A stretch of 64,000 bases of DNA from ELB16-189 sp018266435 (lineage in GTDB: Bacteria > Bacteroidota > Bacteroidia > Cytophagales > Cyclobacteriaceae). The notes under the pieces are model-generated. The model had not been told where the DNA came from. It worked only from the letters and a program-made list of their open reading frames with translations, and did not search any database. The stretch spans positions 2,604,001 through 2,668,000 of the forward strand of contig CP126125.1 of the NCBI GenBank assembly GCA_030123525.1, in the 5' to 3' direction. Each line of letters begins with the position of its first letter. The first letter of the stretch is position 1. The position numbers were made by a program, and so were the translations under genes. Positions 35,220 through 42,743 of this stretch are shown here, piece by piece.

Positions 35220-36116
35220 TCAGATTAATGTGCCGAGCCCAAAGAGCACTACAAAAAGAAGAGTTGACAAGGCCATTTGTTTCAGCATAGGATCAAGCTT
35301 TTCTGATGGCAGCTTGGCTACCTTTTTTCCGTTAATCAAAAAAAGCGGACTACCTAATAGAAATAGAAACTGGGTCATCGAACTAAGGTTAATCAGCGTA
35401 AAAGCAATGGCACACGCAAGTCCCGCAACTAATAGAAACCAATGATACCGGATGGCTTTCTGTCGGCCAATTCTTACTGGGATAGAAAACTTTCCTGCAC
35501 TGCGATCGGATTCAATGTCTCGTATGTTATTGATGTTGAGAACGGCCACCGAGAAAAAACCACAACTTAGGGCGGGTAATAGTTGTGACCATGAGAATGA
35601 TTTGGTAAACAAATATTGTGAGCCGATTACACCAATTAAACCAAAAAAAATAAATACAGATAAGTCGCCCAGTCCAATGTACCCATACGGTTTTTTTCCT
35701 ACCGTATAAGCAACAGCGGCCAGGATGGAGAGCAGCCCAAGGATAAGAAAAAAAAGAATAGACCGGAGATCCCAGCCGAATGAAATATAGAGCAGTGAAA
35801 TGCCACTGACTATACACAGACAAATAAAAACAAAAATTGCATACCGCATTTGGTTTATAGAGATGGCTCCACTTTGTACCATACGCAGAGGCCCTTTTCT
35901 TTCCGGGTGATCGGCCCCGTGTACTGTGTCGCCATAGTCGTTGGCTAAGTTAGAAAGGATTTGTAAAAAAACGGTGGTAAGGCAACACAGAAAAAATAAG
36001 ATACCTTCAAACCGGTGCTGAGCGGCCGCCAAAAAACCGCCCATGGCAATGCAAGAAAGTGAGAGCGGCAAGGTGCGGAGGCGAAAGGCTTCTATCCAGG
36101 CTTTCATGGTTGGCAA
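35220..36116 (-). CDS. menA: 1,4-dihydroxy-2-naphthoate polyprenyltransferase
   Basis: The 298-residue inner-membrane protein is a UbiA-superfamily prenyltransferase with about eight transmembrane helices. The first prenyl-diphosphate motif is LSNLANDYGDTVHGADHPERKGP at about 56-78 and the second lies in NINNIRDIESDRSAGK at about 195-210. The motif HPERKGP is characteristic of MenA. It attaches the isoprenoid tail to dihydroxynaphthoate and completes the menaquinone skeleton. It is about 31 kb from the other men genes. It follows the histidine-kinase gene by 24 bases. Confidence 0.94.
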   Translation of the reverse strand: MPTMKAWIEAFRLRTLPLSLSCIAMGGFLAAAQHRFEGILFFLCCLTTVFLQILSNLANDYGDTVHGADHPERKGPLRMVQSGAISINQMRYAIFVFICLCIVSGISLLYISFGWDLRSILFFLILGLLSILAAVAYTVGKKPYGYIGLGDLSVFIFFGLIGVIGSQYLFTKSFSWSQLLPALSCGFFSVAVLNINNIRDIESDRSAGKFSIPVRIGRQKAIRYHWFLLVAGLACAIAFTLINLSSMTQFLFLLGSPLFLINGKKVAKLPSEKLDPMLKQMALSTLLFVVLFGLGTLI

Positions 36117-36140
36117 AGGTCAAATGTAGTTAGTGTTAAT

Positions 36141-38072
36141 TTAGTCTAAACTCTTCATCCATAAAACAGCTGATTCAATTTCAGAAAACACACGCATTTC
36201 GATATTGAATTTTTTGGTTTGTTCTTTCATGCGTTCATAATAGTCTTTTCGTACCGGATCGTGAAAGCCAACGGCCGCTATTTGTTTCAGACCATTTGCC
36301 GAAGCTACCGACAATACGTTTTTGATAAACCAGCTCTGGTCTTCAGGTGAGATAGGCCCCTGTAGGCGCAAATCAGCAATCCACCCCGGAGTATTGTATT
36401 TTTTTAACGAGTTCAGTACTGACTCAAATACCTGGCGGTACTCTTCGCTGGTCACATTTTTTTTCCATACAATCACGGTATTATTGATGAACGCATCATA
36501 GTACACCTTGGTAGAGTCATTCTCAAAAAACACTTGTTTATCGGCATCCGTAGGAATGGGAAAGAATAATCGGAAGGTGGTTCCCTGATTTACCCGGCTC
36601 TCTACCTCAACCCGGCCATTCATGATTTGCATTTGCGACCGCACCAGGTACAACCCCATTCCTTTGCCGGTTACGTGTGTATGAAAGCGTTTGTATAGTT
36701 TAAATACATCTTCATTGTGGCGGGTCATGTCAAAGCCCATACCGTTGTCGCTCACTTCAACGATGGTTTGCTCGGTGTGCGTCCACGATTTTGCTGTAAT
36801 GATTAGCGGCCGGTCTGGAGATTTATATTTGATGGAATTGGAGATCAGGTTAAACAGGATACTTTGTACCATTGGCTTGATGCCAAACACATATTGGGTG
36901 TCAGAAAAATCTTTATGAATAGCAAGGTTGTTCAATTGGCCGTCTCCGATCATCATTAACGACTGCTTCCACCTTTCTTCCAGGTTTATTTTTTCACGCA
37001 CCCGGTACAGTTCATTCCGAATATCAATGATGGTAGACAAGTCTTTTAAAACACTGTCCAGCTCTGATGCGGCTTGCTGAATGTATGATATGGCCTGCGG
37101 CAGTTCTTCAGGTCTGAGTTTGTCGTGCAGCAGGTTAGTTAAACCCAAAATGCGGGCTACGGGCCCGCGCAGGTTATGCGAAATGTTAAATGAAAATTGT
37201 CGCAATTCATTGTTGCTTTGCACCAACTCCATGTTGGTTTTGGTCAAATCACCGCTTTTTTCTTCTACTAGTTTTTCAAGCTCAAGGTTATAGCGCTCCA
37301 GCTTTTGTTTCTGCTCAGAGATAAGTTGATTAGCTTCAGATAATATTTCCTGGTTGGTAGCCATCTCTTCATGTTGCTGAAGGATCTCTTCGTTTTGAGC
37401 CTCCATTTCATTCGTTAAATTCTGGAGTGCTTTATTTTTTTCAATGAGATGCAGGTTGGTTTTTTCATTCTCTTCCAGGCTCTTCAACAGTTGATCACGT
37501 ACCTGGCCATGCCTGCGTTTTAAAATGAGTATGCCAGAGATCAATGCGGTAAGAGAAATGAAAACAACATAGTTTACGTAATAATAGGAGCGTGCCGTAA
37601 ACCCACGTTGGTAGTAGCCTACGCCTATCCAGTTATTGATTGGATCAAACAAGAGAAGGCAAATAAAAGTAGAAGAAAGGCAGAGAATGATTTGCCACTT
37701 CTCCGTTCTGTCAAAGACTAGCACAGGGATAATCGCTGTAGCCAATAAAATATAGCGAATGTCAAAATAGCCTACGTAGGTAGTCGCGGGGTACACCCAC
37801 TTGCCGTACAGGGAAATAAAAAAAGCGAACCAGACAGGCACCAGGCACAAGATAAGCCTGCCGGCATTGTGGTACCCTGCGCGGTTGAGTACGATGGCAA
37901 AAAAAAATAATACCGGAACAGAAAAAGTGAAAGGAGTTGTGTTTGACCAACCAAATAATCCCAATAAAATGAAGCCTAAAATGATAGTCAGGCACGCAAA
38001 GATAAAGGCGAGCAAATTTGTAGTAAATACTTCCCCTGCACTGGGAACGTGTCGCGTTCGATTAAAGCCCAC
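36141..38072 (-). CDS. membrane sensor histidine kinase with extra C-terminal domain
   Basis: The 643-residue protein has about seven N-terminal membrane helices (20-190), a coiled coil (200-290), a histidine-kinase dimerisation helix with NISHNLRGPVARILGLTNLL at about 298, and an ATPase domain with NLISNSIKYK, VSDNGMGFD and TGKGMGLYLVRSQ. After it come about 120 residues (NTVIVWKKNVTSEEYRQVF to the end) that resemble a STAS/SpoIIAA-like fold by their alternating pattern. GTG 38072 is the only start ahead of the first helix. No response regulator is adjacent; a linked regulator must be elsewhere. Confidence 0.9.
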   Translation of the reverse strand: MGFNRTRHVPSAGEVFTTNLLAFIFACLTIILGFILLGLFGWSNTTPFTFSVPVLFFFAIVLNRAGYHNAGRLILCLVPVWFAFFISLYGKWVYPATTYVGYFDIRYILLATAIIPVLVFDRTEKWQIILCLSSTFICLLLFDPINNWIGVGYYQRGFTARSYYYVNYVVFISLTALISGILILKRRHGQVRDQLLKSLEENEKTNLHLIEKNKALQNLTNEMEAQNEEILQQHEEMATNQEILSEANQLISEQKQKLERYNLELEKLVEEKSGDLTKTNMELVQSNNELRQFSFNISHNLRGPVARILGLTNLLHDKLRPEELPQAISYIQQAASELDSVLKDLSTIIDIRNELYRVREKINLEERWKQSLMMIGDGQLNNLAIHKDFSDTQYVFGIKPMVQSILFNLISNSIKYKSPDRPLIITAKSWTHTEQTIVEVSDNGMGFDMTRHNEDVFKLYKRFHTHVTGKGMGLYLVRSQMQIMNGRVEVESRVNQGTTFRLFFPIPTDADKQVFFENDSTKVYYDAFINNTVIVWKKNVTSEEYRQVFESVLNSLKKYNTPGWIADLRLQGPISPEDQSWFIKNVLSVASANGLKQIAAVGFHDPVRKDYYERMKEQTKKFNIEMRVFSEIESAVLWMKSLD

Positions 38073-38134
38073 TTATATAGTTAGTAAGTAAATTAATTTT
38101 TTTATAAAAATAAGCAAATGCCGCAAAATCGGAA

Positions 38135-38701
38135 TTACGGCTCTATTTTCGAGAGGATCTGTTGATCGAGCGGTTGTACGGAGGAGTTAAAAAACGTTAC
38201 CTGATCACCATCGGAACTGACCAGGTATTTTGCAAAATTCCAGTCGGGCTTGTGCCCGGTTTTTGCCCGCAACCATTTGTAGAGAGGGTGAGCATCTTTT
38301 CCTTTCACCGAAATTTTGCCGAATAGCTGAAACTTTACGCCATAGTTGCGTTGGCAGAAAGCTGCGATATCTTCATTGCTACCCGGTTCTTGCCACAAGA
38401 AGTTATTGGCCGGAAACCCCAGCACGGTTATTTTATCTCCGTATTGTTCATGCAGTTTTTCCAGACCGGCATATTGGGGTGTTTTGCCGCATTTGGACGC
38501 GGTGTTCACAATCAGTAACTGATGACCTTTGTATTGGGTGAAATCAATTTCTTTTCCATCGAGCGATTTTATTTTAAAATCATAGATCGAACCGACTGCC
38601 GGCTGAGGATCTTCAGAAGAAAATGTGTCGGTAACAAATGATAACAATCCCACAATACCTAAAACTATTACTACTACTAATGATCGTTTAAAGTTCATCA
38701 A
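38135..38701 (-). CDS. glutathione peroxidase family protein (first tandem copy, membrane-anchored or exported)
   Basis: The 188-residue protein is a thiol peroxidase of the GPx family with an N-terminal hydrophobic segment (LVVVIVLGIVGLLSFV). Catalytic residues are the peroxidatic cysteine in NTASKCGKTPQY, the glutamine in PANNFLWQEPGS and the tryptophan in PDWNFAKYLV; the second cysteine in AAFCQRNYG may resolve it. It uses Cys, not selenocysteine, and in such forms thioredoxin is often the reductant. It overlaps the upstream copy by 14 bases. Confidence 0.93.
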   Translation of the reverse strand: MMNFKRSLVVVIVLGIVGLLSFVTDTFSSEDPQPAVGSIYDFKIKSLDGKEIDFTQYKGHQLLIVNTASKCGKTPQYAGLEKLHEQYGDKITVLGFPANNFLWQEPGSNEDIAAFCQRNYGVKFQLFGKISVKGKDAHPLYKWLRAKTGHKPDWNFAKYLVSSDGDQVTFFNSSVQPLDQQILSKIEP

Positions 38702-39176
38702 TGATTTCTTTGTCCATCGGTTTTATTTTCGAAGCAAAGAACTTCACCGTTCCGTCAGGTTTTATGAGGTACTTGCAGAAATTCCAGGTGGGTTCATGTC
38801 CTGTTTTTTCTTTCAGCCAGGCATACAAGGGATGTTGATCATCGCCTTTTACTGATATTTTTTCAAACATTTGAAAAGTAACGCCATAGTTAGCCTTACA
38901 AAACTCACCGATCTCGATATTGGTACCGGGCTCTTGTGCACCAAAATTGTTGGCGGGGAAACCAAGGATTGTGACCTTGCTTCCATATTGCTCGTGTAAC
39001 TTTTGCAAGTCGGCATATTGTGGCGTGTAGCCGCACTTGGACGCAACGTTTACAATTAATAAAGTCTTGCCTTTGTATTGCGAAAAATCGATGGACTTTC
39101 CATCTAACGAATTCATTTTAAAGTCATATACCGAAGAGGCCATGGTTGTCAGCAGGATGAGGGCAAGTGTTTTCAT
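38688..39176 (-). CDS. glutathione peroxidase family protein (second tandem copy)
   Basis: The 162-residue protein has a short hydrophobic start (LALILLTTMASS, possible signal peptide) and GPx motifs: cysteine in NVASKCGYTPQY, PANNFGAQEPGTN and PTWNFCKYLI. It is clearly similar to the copy downstream, so the pair arose by tandem duplication. The longer N-terminus of the other copy suggests different localisation. Its 3' end overlaps the other gene by 14 bases, so the two are co-transcribed. Confidence 0.93.
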   Translation of the reverse strand: MKTLALILLTTMASSVYDFKMNSLDGKSIDFSQYKGKTLLIVNVASKCGYTPQYADLQKLHEQYGSKVTILGFPANNFGAQEPGTNIEIGEFCKANYGVTFQMFEKISVKGDDQHPLYAWLKEKTGHEPTWNFCKYLIKPDGTVKFFASKIKPMDKEIIDEL

Positions 39177-39308
39177 ACAGGGTTGTTTTCAGTTGTAACA
39201 ATAAAAGAACAATTTCGTTCAGGCAGTTCAAAGTATTTTTTGACAAATGGAAAGCCGGCCTTTTCTGTTAATTCTGAAAACACTCACCGGATTGCTTCTG
39301 TAAATAAC

Positions 39309-39633
39309 TTAATTCCTTTTCATTTTGTTTTTAACTGTTATTTTTTGCTGTATAAATGGATTTGGCTGATGATGGGAATCAACGATGCGGTACAATTATT
39401 TTTTTGAAATGCTATAGCGTGGCACTTTTGTGGTGGACCAAGGTAAAACCGAAATTCCAAAATTGTTTTTTGTACCAGTTTTTGACAGTTAGTTTTGAGA
39501 GTTTAGTTTCTTCGATCCAATGAATTGATGTCTGCGGGTCTTTAAAAAATTCAAGCTACTGATCAAAGGCTGATTCCTGAATCTTGTGAAAAATCAGACG
39601 ATCGGTTTGCTGGCCATGTTGGAGAAATTTCAT
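39309..39633 (-). pseudogene. decayed GNAT-family acetyltransferase
   Basis: A frame from ATG 39633 reads KFLQHGQQTDRLIFHKIQ, then ESAFDQ, a TAG stop at 39556-39558, then LEFFKDPQTSIHWIEE and KNWYKKQFW before a second stop at 39412. RimJ/RimL-type acetyltransferases have the pattern TDRLxxRKxxxxDFDxWLxFFxDP, so the TAG occupies a conserved tryptophan position. Downstream, in shifted frames, come AFQKNNCTASLIPII and PFIQQKITVKNKMK, which match the family's C-terminal pattern (AFxxNxxxSLIxII, SQKVAxKNGM). About 60 residues in the middle seem deleted. It explains most of the 535-base gap between gpx and argS. Confidence 0.6.
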
Positions 39634-39641
39634 AAAGTAAT

Positions 39642-39709
39642 GAGTATTGAGTCGTGAATTATTTAGACAAATGTAGATCTCGTTACTTGATGCTGGTTTC
39701 TCAATACTC
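39642..39709. repeat. 10-bp inverted repeat downstream of argS
   Basis: GAGTATTGAG (39642-39651) and CTCAATACTC (39700-39709) are perfect inverted copies separated by 48 bases. The right arm ends 2 bases before the argS stop. No T-run follows, so it is not a standard terminator. Confidence 0.6.
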
Positions 39710-39711
39710 TC

Positions 39712-41499
39712 TCACATCTTCTCCGGCACATTAATTCCCAACACCCGCATTGACTTTTTCAATACATCGGCCACCACTTGTGAGAACGCGATTCTGAATT
39801 TCAATTTTGCAGCATCGCTCTCGTTGAAGATTGGAATGGTTTGATAGAACTGATTGTATCCTTTGGCGAGATCGAAAGCAAAGTTGGCAATTACAGCCGG
39901 TGAATAATCACGTGCAGCTTCATTCAACTTATTAATATAATTATTGATCATGAAAATGACTTCGAGTTCGGCCGGTTCAAGTGCCGTCACTTGCATCAAT
40001 TCACCTTCATTTGGTTTCACACCCATTGCTTCTGCCTTACGGATAATCGCACAAATTCGTGCGTGTGTGTATTGAATGAACGGCCCAGTGTGTCCTTGCA
40101 ACTGAATTGATTCGTTCGGGTCGAACAACATTCTTTTCTTAGGATCAACTTTCAATAAGAAAAACTTCAGCGCGCCAAGTCCGATTATTTCTGAAAGTTC
40201 TTTAATCTGTGCTTCCGTTGCATCTTCAATCTTACCAAGTTCTCGTGTTTGCTTTTCGGCTTCGTCCACCATTTCTTGCATGAGATCGTCAGCATCTACC
40301 ACAGTTCCTTCGCGCGATTTCATTTTGCCGGTCGGCAGGTCAACCATTCCATACGAAAGATGATAGCATTTCTCCGCCCATGGGTAGCCGAGTTTCTTCA
40401 TGATGAGGAACAGTACTTTGAAATGATATTCCTGTTCATTACCAACGGTATAAACCTGCCCTTCTATTTTAGGAAAGTCTTTGAAGCGCAAAATCGCTGT
40501 GCCAATGTCTTGTGTCATGTACACCGAAGTACCATCGGCACGCAATAATACTTTTTGATCGAGGCCATCGCCAGTCAGATCAACCCAAACCGAGCCATCT
40601 TCTTTTTTAAAGAACACACCTTGTTCTAACCCGCGCAACACTTCATCTTTCCCTAAGAGGTATGTATCCGATTCATAATACAACTTCTCAAAGTCAACAC
40701 CCATTCTTTTATAAGTAGAACCAAAGCCTTCGTACACCCAGCCGTTCATCGTTTTCCAGAGTTGAACGGTGCCGGCATCTTTGGCTTCCCACTTTTGCAA
40801 CATCTCAATGGCAAGCAACATGATGGGAGCCTTCTTCTCGGCTTCTGCTTCGGGCATTCCTTTCTCCATCAATTCTTTTGTCTGCGCCTTGTAGTTCTTG
40901 TCGAACTCTACATAATATTTTCCAACGAGATGATCGCCTTTAATTCCACTGCTCTGTGGGGTCTCGCCATTGCCAAACAACGTCCACGCAGCCATGCTTT
41001 TGCAGATGTGAATGCCGCGATCGTTAATGATCTGCACCTTGTGAACCGTGTAACCTAGTGCTTGGTAAATCTCAGCAACCGAGTACCCCAGAAAATTATT
41101 TCTCAAATGTCCCAAGTGCAAAGGCTTGTTTGTATTCGGTGATGAATACTCCACCATCAACTCTCTTCCGTTGGATGGGAGTAATCCGAAATTCTTATCA
41201 GCATAAATGGATTTGAAAACTTCTACCCACACCTGATCGGCAATCACCAGGTTCAAAAATCCTTTCACTACATTGAAACGCGTAACAATTCCTGAATTGG
41301 AAACTAAATATTCTCCAATGGCAGTAGCTGTTTGCTCGGGGCTTTTCTTAGAAATTTTTGTCAGTGGAAAACACACCAACGTGTGCGAGCCTTCAAACTC
41401 TTGATTGGTAGGCTGGAGTTGTTCAGTAGCAGTCACCTGACCAAACAAATCGGTCATTGCATTTCTGATACTTTTTCGCAATTCAAATTCTAAATCCAT
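39712..41499 (-). CDS. argS: arginyl-tRNA synthetase
   Basis: The 595-residue class I synthetase charges tRNA-Arg. It has the N-terminal ArgS additional domain (about 1-90), the HIGH-type motif HLGHLRNNFLGYS at about 123-135, the signature KMKSREGT at about 382 and a DALR anticodon-binding domain at the C-terminus ending in SMRVLGINVPEKM. ATG 41499 gives the usual N-terminus (MDLEFELRKSIRNAM); an in-frame start at 41535 would add 12 residues. The only tRNA in the window is also for arginine, which is likely coincidence. Confidence 0.96.
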   Translation of the reverse strand: MDLEFELRKSIRNAMTDLFGQVTATEQLQPTNQEFEGSHTLVCFPLTKISKKSPEQTATAIGEYLVSNSGIVTRFNVVKGFLNLVIADQVWVEVFKSIYADKNFGLLPSNGRELMVEYSSPNTNKPLHLGHLRNNFLGYSVAEIYQALGYTVHKVQIINDRGIHICKSMAAWTLFGNGETPQSSGIKGDHLVGKYYVEFDKNYKAQTKELMEKGMPEAEAEKKAPIMLLAIEMLQKWEAKDAGTVQLWKTMNGWVYEGFGSTYKRMGVDFEKLYYESDTYLLGKDEVLRGLEQGVFFKKEDGSVWVDLTGDGLDQKVLLRADGTSVYMTQDIGTAILRFKDFPKIEGQVYTVGNEQEYHFKVLFLIMKKLGYPWAEKCYHLSYGMVDLPTGKMKSREGTVVDADDLMQEMVDEAEKQTRELGKIEDATEAQIKELSEIIGLGALKFFLLKVDPKKRMLFDPNESIQLQGHTGPFIQYTHARICAIIRKAEAMGVKPNEGELMQVTALEPAELEVIFMINNYINKLNEAARDYSPAVIANFAFDLAKGYNQFYQTIPIFNESDAAKLKFRIAFSQVVADVLKKSMRVLGINVPEKM

Positions 41500-41548
41500 G
41501 TCTGCTTGTATTTCATCTTTGACTAACCGACACATTAGTCATCGAAAA

Positions 41549-42523
41549 TTACATATCAAGGATATAAGCAAACATCAAAGGTGCCACGATCGTTGCATCG
41601 CTTTCAACAATAAACTTGGGCGTGTCGATGCTGAGTTTGCCCCACGTAATTTTTTCGTTGGGCACAGCGCCTGAATACGAACCATAACTTGTGGTTGAAT
41701 CCGAAATCTGGCAGAAGTAACTCCAAAACGGTACGCCATCTCTTTCCAAATCCTGGTGCAACATGGGCACCACGCATATCGGGAAGTCGCCCGCAATGCC
41801 GCCCCCGATCTGGAAGAACCCAATGCCATCCTTACCTGAATTATTTGTGTACCAATCGGCCAGCCACACCATGTATTCAATACCACTTTTCATCGTGCTT
41901 GCTTTCAGTTCGCCAGTCAATACATACGAAGCAAAAATATTTCCCATCGTGCTGTCTTCCCAGCCGGGCACCACCATTGGCATGTTTTTCTCGGCTGCGG
42001 CTATCATCCAACTGTTTTTCGGGTCGATCTCGTAATATTGTTTCAGTTCACCGCTGTTGATCATGCGAAACATGAACTCGTGCGGAAACAACCGCTCGCC
42101 TTTGTCTTCGGCATCCTTCCACACTTTAAACAAATGGGCTTGCAACCTTCTAAAGGCTTCCTCTTCCGGTATGCACGTATCGGTCACACGGTTTAGGTGA
42201 TTTCCCAACAACTCCCATTCTTGCTCAGGTGTCAGGTCCCGGTAATTCGGAATGCGCTTGTAGTGTGAGTGCGCCACCAGGTTCATAATGTCTTCTTCCA
42301 GGTTTGCGCCCGTGCACGAAATGATGTGTACTTTATTTTGGCGGATCATTTCGGCAAAGCTGATGCCCAGCTCGCCCGTGCTCATGGCGCCTGCCAGACT
42401 CACCAGCATTTTCTTGCCTTCGGCAATATGTTTTTTATAAGCTTTGGCTGCATCTACCAACGCTGCTGCGTTGAAGTGCAGGTAATTTTTTTCAATAAAA
42501 GCGGAAATGGGGCGATTGCTCAT
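41549..42523 (-). CDS. deoxyhypusine synthase family protein
   Basis: The 324-residue protein belongs to the deoxyhypusine synthase family, NAD-dependent enzymes that transfer the aminobutyl group of spermidine. Family segments include LAGAMSTGELGISFAEMIRQ, SCTGANLEEDI, VPGWEDSTMGN and FFQIGGGIAGDFPI. The catalytic lysine of eukaryotic DHS corresponds to K at about 296 in ITWGKLS. Bacteria lack hypusine in general, and bacterial members have been linked to homospermidine-type polyamine synthesis, so the substrate is uncertain. ATG 42523 is chosen because the longer frame from 42625 adds 34 residues without homology to the fold. It lies 49 bases upstream of argS. Confidence 0.9.
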   Translation of the reverse strand: MSNRPISAFIEKNYLHFNAAALVDAAKAYKKHIAEGKKMLVSLAGAMSTGELGISFAEMIRQNKVHIISCTGANLEEDIMNLVAHSHYKRIPNYRDLTPEQEWELLGNHLNRVTDTCIPEEEAFRRLQAHLFKVWKDAEDKGERLFPHEFMFRMINSGELKQYYEIDPKNSWMIAAAEKNMPMVVPGWEDSTMGNIFASYVLTGELKASTMKSGIEYMVWLADWYTNNSGKDGIGFFQIGGGIAGDFPICVVPMLHQDLERDGVPFWSYFCQISDSTTSYGSYSGAVPNEKITWGKLSIDTPKFIVESDATIVAPLMFAYILDM

Positions 42524-42743
42524 AGTGGTATAAAAATTTTGGTGCGAAAATACACAATAGGTTGCAGGTTGCAAGCCTCGCACAACAGGTTTGGAGGTTG
42601 AAGTTTGAAGCCGGTTTAACTGCATGGGAGGCCGGGCAATTAAAAAAAGCGTGCAGCTTCATCAGCCGTGATTGCCTTCTGTTTATTTTCTCTTTCGCAT
42701 TGTGCTAAACTTTTACTTTCTTCCTGCATAAATTCAAATAACC

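Noticed and set aside
39183..39407. 74-codon open frame on the + strand
   Set aside because: It runs opposite to the acetyltransferase remnant, has no start context and reads as a shadow of the decayed gene.
41689..42060. 123-codon open frame on the + strand
   Set aside because: It lies wholly within the deoxyhypusine-synthase-like gene on the other strand, has odd composition (many Pro, Ser, Arg, Cys) and no family pattern.
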